A DNA stretch of 64,000 nucleotides from Rhodococcus zopfii NBRC 100606 = JCM 9919 (GTDB lineage: Bacteria; Actinomycetota; Actinomycetes; Mycobacteriales; Mycobacteriaceae). The notes under the pieces are model-generated. The model saw nothing but the letters and a program-made list of their open reading frames with translations, had not been told where the DNA came from and ran no database searches. Positions 1 through 8,605 of this stretch are shown piece after piece. The first letter of the stretch is position 1. Each line of letters opens with the position of its first letter. The translations under genes were made by a program, and so were the position numbers. Where the stretch lies: assembly GCF_001895025.1 (NCBI RefSeq), contig NZ_BCXI01000004.1, positions 1-64,000 on the forward strand. Reading direction: 5' to 3'.

Positions 1-1706
1 TCGGTGGTGGCGGCGAGTTGGTTGTCGGCTTGGCCGCCGAAGACGTAGATCTTGTTGCCGATGGTGACGGCGGCGCCGGCGGCGCGGGGTTGGGGCATGG
101 GAGGCAGTTCGACCCACTGGCCGTCGCGGACGGCGAAGACCCGATCGGAGGCGGTCGCGGTGAGATTCGGCCCGTCGGGAATCCACCCACCGAGCACGAC
201 GGGCACACCGTCCCATGTCACCGCCATCGCGTGATTGAGCGGCACCGGCAGGTCCGGGCCGGTTTTCCAGGTGTCGATCGCCGGGTCGTAGCCCTCGTGC
301 GCGGCGGAGGCGCCGTCGTCGTCGAGTCCACCGAACACCCACACCGTGCCGTCGGCGACGGTCGTCGCGGTCTGCTGACGCGCGGTCGGGGCGTCGCGCA
401 CCGCGCGCCACTGCGCGGTCGGGGGGAGTTCCTCGCTGCTCTCGCCGCCCGCGGTACCCGCGTCGGAGTCGTCCGACGGACGTAGCACCAGGTAGAGGCC
501 GGTCCCCGCGACCGCGAGGAACAGCACGGCGAGCACCGCGATCACGGCACGCAGCGACACCCGTCCTGTCCCGTCGTCGTCCGGGGGCGGGGCTGCGAAC
601 GGACGCTGCGGTGGCGGTGTCGCGCCGCGATGCCGGGGGGTCGCGGCGTGCTGTGTCGTCGCTGGGTGTTGTGTGGCCGCTGGGTGTTGTGTGGCTGCTG
701 CGTGTTGTGTCGTCGCCGAGTGTTGTGCGGGTGCTGCCGAGGCGTCGGCGTCGGCGTCGGCTTTCGGCAGCGGTCCCGTCACGGTCGGTTGGTCGTGCTG
801 GCGGGCGTTGCCGGGCAACGCCATCTCGTCGACGTGCCGCCCGTGCCGGGCCTGGATCTCCTGGAGTTCCCGGCCGAACTCGGCGGCGGTCGACGGGCGG
901 CTCCCCGGATCGGCGGACATGGCGTGTTCGAGCGCAGCGCACACGTCGTCGGGGATGCCCTGCGGCCGCAGGTCGGGGATGGGCTGGCTGCTGATGCGCA
1001 GGAACTGGGCGACGATCTCCTCGCCGGTGCGTCGTTCGAATGCGGCCCGGCCCGTCAGCATCGCGAACATGGCTGCGCCGAGCCCGTACACGTCGGAATT
1101 CGGTGTCGGTGGTTTGCCCTCGAGAACTTCGGGGGCGGTGAACGCGAGCGATCCGGTGAACGCGCCGGTCGCGGTTTCGAATCCGCCGGCGATCCGCGCG
1201 ATGCCGAAGTCGGTGAGCTGGGGCTCGCCGTACTCGGTCATGAGGATGTTCGCGGGTTTCACGTCGCGGTGCAGGGTCCCGGAGTGATGCGCGGTTTCCA
1301 GGGCACCGGCGAGTTTGACGCCGACGCGGACGACCTCCTGCCACGGCAACGGCCCGTCGCGTCGCACCTTCACCGCCAGCGAATCGTTGGGGTGATAGGG
1401 CATCACGATGTACGGCCGGCCGCTCGAGGTGACCCCGACCTGGAGGATGTTGACGATGTTGGGATGGCCGGACAGCCCGCCCATCGCGTAGCCCTCGCGC
1501 AGGAACCGTTCCCGGTTCTCGACGTCGAGGTCGGAGGAGAGCACCTTGATCGCGACCGTTCGTCCGAGCGAACGCTGCCGGCATCGGTAGACGACACCGA
1601 AGCCGCCTCGTCCCACGACCAGCGCATCGTCGAATCCCGCGGCGGACAGCTCCGCGGTGATTCCCTGACCCGCCGGGCGGGTCGCTTCCGGATCGAAATC
1701 GGCCAT
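1..1706 (-). CDS. Receptor-type Ser/Thr protein kinase with C-terminal Kelch propeller (partial, 3' end outside window)
   Basis: A Hanks-type kinase fills residues 25-285. Visible are the glycine loop GRGGFGVVY, the ATP-binding lysine in VAIKVL (K54), the catalytic loop HRDVKPAN (D148) and DFG (D167). A Pro/Ala/Gln/His-rich linker (about 300-380) precedes one membrane helix (383-407). Kelch-type repeats follow (WVFGG and YVFGG strands with GYDP/W spacing). The topology is therefore a cytoplasmic kinase with an extracytoplasmic beta-propeller sensor, analogous in plan to PknD, which carries an NHL propeller. The start is the ATG before ADFDPEATR; no stop precedes the window edge, so the gene is cut. 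It is transcribed away from the DUF2470 gene. The propeller's ligand cannot be told. Confidence 0.9.
   Translation of the reverse strand, partial: MADFDPEATRPAGQGITAELSAAGFDDALVVGRGGFGVVYRCRQRSLGRTVAIKVLSSDLDVENRERFLREGYAMGGLSGHPNIVNILQVGVTSSGRPYIVMPYHPNDSLAVKVRRDGPLPWQEVVRVGVKLAGALETAHHSGTLHRDVKPANILMTEYGEPQLTDFGIARIAGGFETATGAFTGSLAFTAPEVLEGKPPTPNSDVYGLGAAMFAMLTGRAAFERRTGEEIVAQFLRISSQPIPDLRPQGIPDDVCAALEHAMSADPGSRPSTAAEFGRELQEIQARHGRHVDEMALPGNARQHDQPTVTGPLPKADADADASAAPAQHSATTQHAAATQHPAATQHPATTQHAATPRHRGATPPPQRPFAAPPPDDDGTGRVSLRAVIAVLAVLFLAVAGTGLYLVLRPSDDSDAGTAGGESSEELPPTAQWRAVRDAPTARQQTATTVADGTVWVFGGLDDDGASAAHEGYDPAIDTWKTGPDLPVPLNHAMAVTWDGVPVVLGGWIPDGPNLTATASDRVFAVRDGQWVELPPMPQPRAAGAAVTIGNKIYVFGGQADNQLAATT
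648..737. repeat. Five 18-bp tandem repeats inside the kinase linker
   Basis: Five imperfect copies of an 18-base unit beginning GTGYTGTG lie head to tail at 648-665, 666-683, 684-701, 702-719 and 720-737. They stay in frame with the kinase gene and encode a six-residue repeat of the type ATQHPA on the minus strand, just inside the membrane helix. The copy number could vary by slippage without breaking the frame. Confidence 0.85.
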
Positions 1707-1785
1707 CGGCCCAGGCTTTCGAGGTGCGCATTGTGGCTCGCGTGCTAGGACGAGGATACCGCTGCAAGGACCCCGAAAAGGAAGA

Positions 1786-2550
1786 TCAGGGGCGGGCGCG
1801 CAGCCCGTTGACGAACGGGCAGCCGACGAGGCGACGCAGCGCGCGGCTCAGTCCGGTCGCGTCGTCGACCGGTTCGTGGAACGGGATGCGCACGTCATGA
1901 TCGCCGGTGCCCGATTCGATGCGTAAGCGCAGGCCGTACCGGTCGAGGCCGAGTGGCCGGATGCGGCCGGACCGCGCGGCCGGCGGGATGCGTCGCGCGA
2001 TGTGCGCGACGATGTCGGCGTGGTCCTGCTCGAGGTGCTGCAGCCACGCTGTTTCCAGCGCGGCGAAGGGGTCGGGCAGCGCGGTCAGCACATCGTCGAT
2101 GTCGACGGATTCGGCGCCGGTGGTGTCCGCGGCGACCACGGATGTCAGTTCCAGGCGCAGCAGTTCGGTGCCGTGTCCGACGTCGAGAAGTTCCGGATGA
2201 GGAAGGTCCTCGGCGACCTCGGCGGCGAGGACACGGGGGTTGTCGACCGGGTGCAGCGACCCGTTGAGCCAGATCAGGGACCGCACGGGATTGCGCAGCG
2301 TGAGCGGTGAATGGTCGGTGAGTTCGAGGACGGCGGGTAAGCCTGCCGACCCGGACTGCCAGGCGAGCGCGACGGCCGGGCAGTCGCCGGGAACGGTGAT
2401 GACGACGTCGCCGTCGGTGTGGAGGTGGTGGACCGCAGTGGTCACCGGATCGCAGCCGTCGACGGCGAGCACGGTCGAATCGGCGCGGACGAGCGCGGTG
2501 CACACTCGCTCCGCGGTGCTGGGGGCGGGAACGTCGGTGATGGTCTGCAT
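1786..2550 (-). CDS. DUF2470 (HugZ C-terminal-like) protein, probable Rv3839 ortholog, iron-regulated
   Basis: A 254-residue soluble protein. The C-terminal third (LEQDHADIVAHI... followed by GLDRYGLRLRI) has the look of a DUF2470 domain, which in HugZ-type proteins forms part of a heme-handling split-barrel fold. M. tuberculosis Rv3839 is a family member known to be repressed by IdeR. The start is the ATG before QTITDVPAP; a longer reading frame upstream crosses the operator and is rejected. An IdeR/DtxR-like box lies 18 bp upstream, so derepression under low iron is expected. A role in heme or iron use is inferred from family and operator; no catalytic residue is identifiable. Confidence 0.75.
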   Translation of the reverse strand: MQTITDVPAPSTAERVCTALVRADSTVLAVDGCDPVTTAVHHLHTDGDVVITVPGDCPAVALAWQSGSAGLPAVLELTDHSPLTLRNPVRSLIWLNGSLHPVDNPRVLAAEVAEDLPHPELLDVGHGTELLRLELTSVVAADTTGAESVDIDDVLTALPDPFAALETAWLQHLEQDHADIVAHIARRIPPAARSGRIRPLGLDRYGLRLRIESGTGDHDVRIPFHEPVDDATGLSRALRRLVGCPFVNGLRARP

Positions 2551-2567
2551 GCCGGCCTCCTCGGTTG

Positions 2568-2586
2568 GTAGGTGAGGCAAACCTAA
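2568..2586. promoter_or_regulatory. IdeR/DtxR iron box between divergent genes
   Basis: GTAGGTGAGGCAAACCTAA matches 16 of 19 positions of the DtxR/IdeR consensus palindrome TTAGGTTAGSCTAACCTAA, including both TAGG/CCTA cores. It lies 18 bp before the DUF2470 start and 49 bp before the divergent GTG at 2635, so it could control both genes. Confidence 0.85.
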
Positions 2587-2634
2587 GTCATTGTGACGGC
2601 CGTCGCAAGAGGCCGCTGGAGCTAACCTGAACCG

Positions 2635-3303
2635 GTGTCGATCCCGCTCTCCCTCGGAATGCCGCCGTCCCGTGACGAACCTCGGGGCCTCCTCGATGCG
2701 CTGCTGACCCACCGCGCGCCCGCGCCGGCGGGCGTGTCCGGTCGCCTCCTCGCGCCCCGGATCGTGACCGCGGCCGAGGCGGACTCCGGCGGCGACGTCG
2801 TCGTCGAACTCGATGCGAGCGCCGAGGCTCCCGTGCCGGTGAGCCGCCGACCGGTGCGTTACCAGATCGACTGCACCCCGGAGTATCTCGGTGATGTTGT
2901 CGCATTCACCGCGCCGGCGCCGCTGTGTGTGTACGTCGCGGGGGACACGCCGGCCGACACCGCCCGCGGACTCACCGCCGCCGGTCACATCCCCGGCCTG
3001 CCCGCCGGCCGCAGCGCCGACGAGATCGCCGACTTCCTCGCCGTCCTCGCCCACTCCGACACCGGCTACGTCGCGCGGGCCCGCGACGCCGCCGAGGTTC
3101 TCGTGCTGCTGTCCGCTACCACCGCGGCGCTGAGCGGATTCGACGTCCGGCAGGCGGTCACCGAACCCGACGCGGCCCGCCTCGCCGCCCTCGTCCCCGA
3201 GGCCGCCGCCGCGGTCCGCGAGATCCTGCTCACCGTCGAGGTCGACGACCCCGCCGCGATCGTCGCGGGGTTGGCCGACCTCGGCCTCACCGCCCCCGCC
3301 TGA
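2635..3303 (+). CDS. Conserved-looking hypothetical protein next to iron box
   Basis: A 222-residue Ala/Val/Asp-rich soluble protein with no signal peptide, membrane helix or motif I recognise. It starts at a GTG (VSIPLSLGMPPSRDEP). The middle (about 85-115) looks like alternating beta strands and the C-terminal half is mostly helical. It is divergent from the DUF2470 gene across the IdeR box, so iron-dependent expression is possible. Codon use fits its neighbours and the frame is clean over the full length, which supports a real gene. No function is assigned. Confidence 0.6.
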   Translation: MSIPLSLGMPPSRDEPRGLLDALLTHRAPAPAGVSGRLLAPRIVTAAEADSGGDVVVELDASAEAPVPVSRRPVRYQIDCTPEYLGDVVAFTAPAPLCVYVAGDTPADTARGLTAAGHIPGLPAGRSADEIADFLAVLAHSDTGYVARARDAAEVLVLLSATTAALSGFDVRQAVTEPDAARLAALVPEAAAAVREILLTVEVDDPAAIVAGLADLGLTAPA

Positions 3304-3384
3304 CCCGGCGAAGGTGCCTCCCGGCCGGAACGGTTGTGGTGCCGGGAAGGGACTGCCGGGACATCGGTGGCATAGTCGTGAGCT

Positions 3385-3984
3385 GTGACCACCAGCCTCG
3401 TCTACCGCAACGGCACCGTGTACGGCCTGGTGATGCGGATGCTGTACGGGCGTCATTATGCAGCCAGGTTCCGTGCCGTCGACTCGGAGATTCCGTCCGG
3501 CGCTTGCGTGCTCGACCTGTGCTGCGGTCCTGCGACCCTGTACACCCGCTATCTGCGTGACCGCGACGTCGACTACCGCGGCCTCGACCTCAACGAGCAG
3601 TTCGTGGCGGAGGTCCGGCACGCCGGGGGGCGCGCAGACGTGTGGGATCTGCACGCCGGCAACCCGCTACCCTCGGCGGACGTGGTCTTGATGCAGGCCA
3701 GCCTCTATCACTTTCTCCCGGATCCCGCGCCTGTGCTCGATCGGATGCTGGCGGCGGCGCGCGAGAAGGTGATCGTCGCGGAACCCATACGCAATTTCGC
3801 CTCCAGCGACAACCGGGTGCTTGCGACCCTGGGTAGGCGGTACACCGACCCGGGAGACGGAACCCGATCCCACCGCTTCACGGAGGAGACGCTCGATGCG
3901 CTCTTCGCCGGCTATGCGGACCGGGTGCGCAAGCAGACACTGATCGCCGGAGGCCGGGAGAAGTTGTACGTGCTCACGCCCTGA
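3385..3984 (+). CDS. Class I SAM-dependent methyltransferase
   Basis: A 199-residue protein with SAM-binding motif I VLDLCCGPATLY near residues 42-53, an acidic second strand end (YRGLDLN), and a motif like PSADVVLMQASLYHFLPDP. The length fits a bare Rossmann methyltransferase domain. The start is the GTG before TTSLVYRNG. It converges on the sugar aminotransferase with a 24-bp gap. Its position at the edge of a glycan-modification cluster suggests a carbohydrate or lipid-linked substrate, but that is inference from context only. Confidence 0.75.
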   Translation: MTTSLVYRNGTVYGLVMRMLYGRHYAARFRAVDSEIPSGACVLDLCCGPATLYTRYLRDRDVDYRGLDLNEQFVAEVRHAGGRADVWDLHAGNPLPSADVVLMQASLYHFLPDPAPVLDRMLAAAREKVIVAEPIRNFASSDNRVLATLGRRYTDPGDGTRSHRFTEETLDALFAGYADRVRKQTLIAGGREKLYVLTP

Positions 3985-4008
3985 GCGGCGACATCCGAGC
4001 GATATCTC

Positions 4009-5148
4009 TCAGACCCGGAACGTCGTCACCGCGTCGACAATCCTGGAGACCTGCTCGTCGGTGAGGCCCGGCCACAGCGGCAGCCGCAGGACAGTGCGGG
4101 AGAACTCGTGACTGCGAACGCACGGCACCGGCGTTCGGCCGAGCTTCAGGCCGGCGGGACTCGAATCCAGCGGAACGTAGTGGAACGGTGCCGCGATCCC
4201 CAGTCCCGCCAGGTACCGGATCAGCGCGTCGCGACGCTCCTCGGTGGGGGTGCGCAGGAAGTACAGGTGCGCGGTGTGCTCCCGATCCGGGGGCACGGTC
4301 ATCAGCCGCACATCGTTGCGTGCGGCCCAGTCGGGCAGCGCGGCCGCGTAGGCGTCCCACACCCGGTGCCGGCCCGACTGGATCAGGTCGAACTCGTCGA
4401 GCTGGGCGTCGAGGACGGCAGCGTTCAGTTCGCTGGGCAGGTAGCTCGAGCCGAGATCCTGCCAGGAGTACTTGTCGACGGTGCCGCGCAGGAAGCGTGC
4501 GCGATCGGTGCCCTTCTCACGGATGATCTCGGCCCGGTCCATCAGGATCCGATCGCTCATCAGGAGCGCGCCGCCCTCACCGCAGTGCACGTTCTTGGTG
4601 TCGTGGAAACTCAGCGTGCCCAGTGTCCCGATCGTCCCGAGGGGTCGCCCCCGCCACCGCCCACCGAGTCCGTGCGCGTTGTCCTCCACCAGCACGATGC
4701 CGTGGCCGTCCGCCAGTTCCAGCAGACCGGACATGTCGGCTGCGACACCGCCATAGTGGATCACCACCACCGCCCGGGTACGGGGGGTGATGACGGCTGC
4801 GACCGACGCCGGATCCAGGTTTCCGGTAGCCGGATCGATGTCGGCGAACACGCACGTGGCCCCGCGCAGAGCCATCGAAGTGGCGGTCGAGGTGAACGCG
4901 AAGCTCGGCACGATCACCTCGTCTCCCGGCCCCAGCCCCAGCAGCAGCCCCGCCATCTCCAGCGCAGAGGTGCACGACGTGGTGAGCAGTGCATGCGGCG
5001 CCTCGGTGATCGCGCGCAGCTTCGCGGTCGCGGAGGCGGTGAACGGTCCGTCTCCATGACTGTGGTCGGACGCCAGCACCGCCTCGAGGTTCGCCAGCTC
5101 ACCACGCGCGCGGTACGGACGATTGAACAGGATGCGGTCAGTGCTCAT
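4009..5148 (-). CDS. DegT/DnrJ/EryC1-type sugar aminotransferase (WecE/RffA-like)
   Basis: A 379-residue PLP enzyme, about the length of E. coli WecE (376). It has the N-terminal substrate loop FNRP, the PLP-stacking region TTSCTSALEMAG (56-67), VEDNAHG (154-160) and the Schiff-base lysine in SFHDTKNVHCGEGG (K185). Family enzymes transfer an amino group from glutamate to a nucleotide 4-keto-6-deoxyhexose (C4) or 3-keto sugar; WecE makes dTDP-4-amino-4,6-dideoxygalactose. The ATG chosen overlaps the end of the upstream glycosyltransferase by 11 bp, so the two are translationally coupled. A longer frame into the glycosyltransferase is rejected. The exact sugar is not decided by the sequence. 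Confidence 0.88.
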   Translation of the reverse strand: MSTDRILFNRPYRARGELANLEAVLASDHSHGDGPFTASATAKLRAITEAPHALLTTSCTSALEMAGLLLGLGPGDEVIVPSFAFTSTATSMALRGATCVFADIDPATGNLDPASVAAVITPRTRAVVVIHYGGVAADMSGLLELADGHGIVLVEDNAHGLGGRWRGRPLGTIGTLGTLSFHDTKNVHCGEGGALLMSDRILMDRAEIIREKGTDRARFLRGTVDKYSWQDLGSSYLPSELNAAVLDAQLDEFDLIQSGRHRVWDAYAAALPDWAARNDVRLMTVPPDREHTAHLYFLRTPTEERRDALIRYLAGLGIAAPFHYVPLDSSPAGLKLGRTPVPCVRSHEFSRTVLRLPLWPGLTDEQVSRIVDAVTTFRV

Positions 5149-6223
5149 TGTGGGCTTTCGGGTCGACGCCGGCGCCGGGAGCGACCGGAGGGTGATCCGG
5201 CCGAGGCAGGGGAGACTCGACAGTGAGATAGAGCGGTTTGCCGACCAGAACATGCAGCGCAACACCGAGATACTCGGCAATCAGCCCGAGCGAGAACAAG
5301 ACCGCGCCGGAACACAGCAACGTCACCACCATCAACGACGCCCACCCCTCTGGAGCCCAGTCGTCGGTGGTCAGCGCCCGGTAGGCGACAACGCCTGCCA
5401 TCACGAGGCCGGCTCCGGCCAACGTCACACCGAGCATGCTCACCACCCGGAGGCCGCGAGTGCCGGTACACAGGAGCATCTTCCAGAACAGGGAGAACAG
5501 CCGCCGGTAGTTGTACCCGGATTCGTCGCGTCCCTCGCTGCGCAGCGTGACGGGTACCTGCGCGACGTTGCCGACGACCCATGACAGCGCCACGTCGAGA
5601 TACACGCCGTTGGACGCGACTTGCGCGAGCGCCCGTCCGACGTCGCCGCGGATGAGCCGGAAGCTCTCGAAGCGCGTCGAGTCGGGAAACGCGAACAACG
5701 TCGCGAGCACGAGCTTGGCGCCCCGCGAAGTGAGGTTCCGCAGGAAACTGTGCGGCCGGGTGTTGGTCGGCTTGGAATACACCAGGTCGGCTCGGTCGGT
5801 CAGCGCCGCGTCCAGGAACGGACCGATGAACGACGGGTCGTGCTGTCCGTCCTCGTCCAGCGTCACGATCCACTCGCCGCGCGCCGCGGCCATCCCGGCG
5901 ATCGTCGCGGCGTCCTGGCCGAAGTTGCGGCTGAGCCACACGACGCGTACGTGCCGATGGTTGCGCGCGAGATCCTGGAGCACGACGTCGGAGAGGTCCG
6001 GCCCGTGGTCGTGCACCAACACGATGTCGTCGACGACGAACGGCGTGCCGCGCGGAGTCGATACGGGCTCGGCAAGCCGGCTCAGTTCGTCCACGAGCTT
6101 GCCGATCGTCTGCTCACCGCGGTACACCGGCACCACCGCCGTCACGGAAACGGGAGCAGGCGTCCGTGAAACGGAGTTGCCGACAGCGGACTCGTGTGGG
6201 GTGGGAATCTCGGAAACCGGCAT
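5138..6223 (-). CDS. Membrane-anchored GT2 glycosyltransferase (GtrB/polyprenyl-phosphate sugar synthase-like)
   Basis: A 361-residue protein. An N-terminal GT-A domain begins VSVTAVVPVYRGEQTIGKL, has a DxD-type acidic motif in TLDEDGQHDP, and continues with RFESFRLIRGDV and the Q/RxxRW-like acceptor region. Two C-terminal membrane helices follow (MLGVTLAGAGLVMAGVVAY and LMVVTLLCSGAVLFSLGLI). This is the plan of GtrB/ArnC/DPM-type enzymes that load a sugar onto polyprenyl phosphate at the cytoplasmic face. It is co-transcribed with the aminotransferase, which suggests the loaded sugar is an amino-deoxyhexose. The start ATG before PVSEIPTP is chosen from the onset of family similarity; the upstream frame has no such content. 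Confidence 0.85.
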   Translation of the reverse strand: MPVSEIPTPHESAVGNSVSRTPAPVSVTAVVPVYRGEQTIGKLVDELSRLAEPVSTPRGTPFVVDDIVLVHDHGPDLSDVVLQDLARNHRHVRVVWLSRNFGQDAATIAGMAAARGEWIVTLDEDGQHDPSFIGPFLDAALTDRADLVYSKPTNTRPHSFLRNLTSRGAKLVLATLFAFPDSTRFESFRLIRGDVGRALAQVASNGVYLDVALSWVVGNVAQVPVTLRSEGRDESGYNYRRLFSLFWKMLLCTGTRGLRVVSMLGVTLAGAGLVMAGVVAYRALTTDDWAPEGWASLMVVTLLCSGAVLFSLGLIAEYLGVALHVLVGKPLYLTVESPLPRPDHPPVAPGAGVDPKAHNEH

Positions 6224-6376
6224 CAGCAGTAACGACTTTCGACGACAGCGCGCGCCGGATTGTCGGCTTGGTTTCTGCCGCCGGAGCGCGAACCGTCGAA
6301 CGATAACACGCTCCACGGCCGGTCGCCGGTTTCCGAATGCTCCCAGTTCGCTGTGCACCGGTAGGGTCAGGCACTT

Positions 6377-8605
6377 GTGACGGACAATGTTCATCTCGAC
6401 TCTCGGCGGACGGTCATTCGCTGGGGGGCTGTCACCGCTGTGGGTGTCGTCGCGGGCTATGCGGCGGTGCTGCTTGCCAATGCGAGGCACTACTTCACCG
6501 ACGACACCGAGTCCCAGTACACCGCCCTGTGGGTCGGCCTCGGCAAGTCGCTGCGCGAGGGCACCTTCCCGTTGATGGTCCCTGAGCAATGGATGGCCGG
6601 GAACAACACGATGGACGATGCCGGGCTGTTCAACCCGCCCCAGTTGATCGTCGATCTGATCGCGCCGTCCATCGACAACGTCGCGGCGTACGCAACCGTC
6701 GTGAAGCTGTTGTTCTCGATCGTCGCAGCGCTCGGTGTCTACCGGATCTGCCTGGTTTACGGGGCACGACCGGTGTGGTCCGCCGTCGCAGGTGTTGCCT
6801 TCCCGCTGTCCGGGTGGTTCCTGTTCTTCGACCAGGCCAGCTGGATGACAGCCTTGACCGGCACCGCGTGGTTGGTGCACGCGTGGGCGTCGGCGGTCCG
6901 CTACACGCGCGGGACCGGCGGTCCGATTCCGGTGTTCGTATTCCTGTACCTGACAATCACAACCCAGTACATCTTCCCCGCGATCGAGGCGATCCTCGTG
7001 CTGGGCGCGGTCGCGGTCGGGGAATGGCTGTATCTGCGACGGTGGCAGCCGATCGCGCGGCTCGTCTCGGTCGCGGCGTGCGCGGGCCTGGCCGGGCTGA
7101 TCGCATTCCTGCCGAGCATGCTGTCTGCCGACGTCACGTGGCGAGGTGCGTGGGACGTGATCAACGATCCGTTCCTCACCGTGCCCTGGTCGGAATCGCT
7201 CAACGCTTCCCTGCCCAGCTCGCTACCTGCGTTCCCGTCGTGGTGGGGCTACGTCCAGCCGCTTCCGGTGACCTACATCGCATGGTTCCTGGTTCCCGCA
7301 CTGGCATTCGTCGACTGGCGCCGCGCGGCCGGCGCGTGGCGTGAGCTGATGTCGGTGGCACTGTTCTCCCTGGTGATGCTCATGTGGGCGGCGGGGCCCG
7401 GCACGATCGGCCCGTTGCGCTGGCCGGCGCGGGTGCTGCCGATGCTCGCGCTCGGACTGCTGGTGCTGGTGTGCGTGCTGATCGGGCGCTTCGGCACCCT
7501 CCGCAACGTGCGGGGACGGTCGGCAGCCGCCGCGGCCCTGATCGCGGTGCTGTGGATGCGGTCCGCATCGGCGGATCCGGCTCGCTGGTCGTGGCACCTG
7601 CTCTCCGCACTGGGCGTCGCCGCAGTGGGCGCCGCGGTGATCCGGCTCGCCCGTACCAGGGGAGCGGCGCCCGCGGCCGCTCTGACCATCATCGCGATGT
7701 TCCCGATCGCGTTTCTCCAGGTCCACGCCGCACAGCCGACCCCGATGGCGTGGAACCTGCCTGCGAAACGGTCCGACGCACAGAACGCATTCCCCGACTT
7801 CACCGGCACCACCCTGCAACTCGGGGACCGCGGACTACTGCAGAAACCGGACAAAAGCGTCGACGGAGCCTACGGCTCACTGGTGTTCGGCAATTATGCG
7901 CGTGCCGTCGAGCTGGACTACGTCAACGGCTACACCCCGACCGGGCACTTCTACTTCGGTGATCTGCTGTGCATGCGCTGGGACGGCAGCGTCTGCGCGG
8001 ATGCCTATCGGCGTGCCTTCGCGCCCGAACCCGAAACGGGGCGCACCCTTGTCGATCTGATGAACGTGGACCGGGTGGTCCTGCAGCGCGCCATGTTCCC
8101 GGACGTACGGGACACGGCCGCCCCCCAGGGGTGGACATGGGTCGACTATCCGGGCAACGACCGCTACATCTGGGTGCTCGAACGCGAGGACGGTCTCACG
8201 TCGTCCCGCAACGGCCGGATCTCCGCCGTCGACGGGGTCTCCGCCACGTCGCTCGGCGAGTCCGACACCAGCAGCCGGGTCCGGGTCACCTCCGCCGGCG
8301 GCGGTCGGGTGGTCTTCGCCCGTCTGGGCTGGCCCGGCTACCGCGCCTCGCTCGACGGCGAGCCGATTCCGATCACCACGGTCGCCAGGTCTTTCGTCGC
8401 AGTCGACGTTCCCGCGGGTACCGACAACGCCGAGCTGGTGCTCACCTGGCGCCCACCCGGATGGAAAATCGGCATCGTCAGCGCCGCAGCCGGCCTTGCC
8501 GGACTTGCCGCGCTCCAATGGCTGTGGAGGCGCAACCGCCGGAGCAACCGGCCGGCACCCGCCGAAGGTGAAGCCGACCGGCCGCCGATCGGAGTCACAG
8601 CGTGA
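6377..8605 (+). CDS. Large polytopic membrane protein, YfhO/GT-C-like
   Basis: A 742-residue protein with about 12 hydrophobic helices over the first 460 residues and a final helix near 695-715. A large extracytoplasmic domain of about 230 residues lies between them. The arrangement is that of YfhO-family/GT-C membrane proteins, which use polyprenyl-linked sugars outside the membrane (YfhO glycosylates lipoteichoic acid in Bacillus). The first loop has acidic residues (TDDTESQYTA) where GT-C enzymes carry catalytic carboxylates. It starts at a GTG (VTDNVHLDSR), 153 bp from the divergent glycosyltransferase start. The following GtrA gene overlaps its stop by 4 bp, so the two form an operon. 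Confidence 0.75.
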   Translation: MTDNVHLDSRRTVIRWGAVTAVGVVAGYAAVLLANARHYFTDDTESQYTALWVGLGKSLREGTFPLMVPEQWMAGNNTMDDAGLFNPPQLIVDLIAPSIDNVAAYATVVKLLFSIVAALGVYRICLVYGARPVWSAVAGVAFPLSGWFLFFDQASWMTALTGTAWLVHAWASAVRYTRGTGGPIPVFVFLYLTITTQYIFPAIEAILVLGAVAVGEWLYLRRWQPIARLVSVAACAGLAGLIAFLPSMLSADVTWRGAWDVINDPFLTVPWSESLNASLPSSLPAFPSWWGYVQPLPVTYIAWFLVPALAFVDWRRAAGAWRELMSVALFSLVMLMWAAGPGTIGPLRWPARVLPMLALGLLVLVCVLIGRFGTLRNVRGRSAAAAALIAVLWMRSASADPARWSWHLLSALGVAAVGAAVIRLARTRGAAPAAALTIIAMFPIAFLQVHAAQPTPMAWNLPAKRSDAQNAFPDFTGTTLQLGDRGLLQKPDKSVDGAYGSLVFGNYARAVELDYVNGYTPTGHFYFGDLLCMRWDGSVCADAYRRAFAPEPETGRTLVDLMNVDRVVLQRAMFPDVRDTAAPQGWTWVDYPGNDRYIWVLEREDGLTSSRNGRISAVDGVSATSLGESDTSSRVRVTSAGGGRVVFARLGWPGYRASLDGEPIPITTVARSFVAVDVPAGTDNAELVLTWRPPGWKIGIVSAAAGLAGLAALQWLWRRNRRSNRPAPAEGEADRPPIGVTA

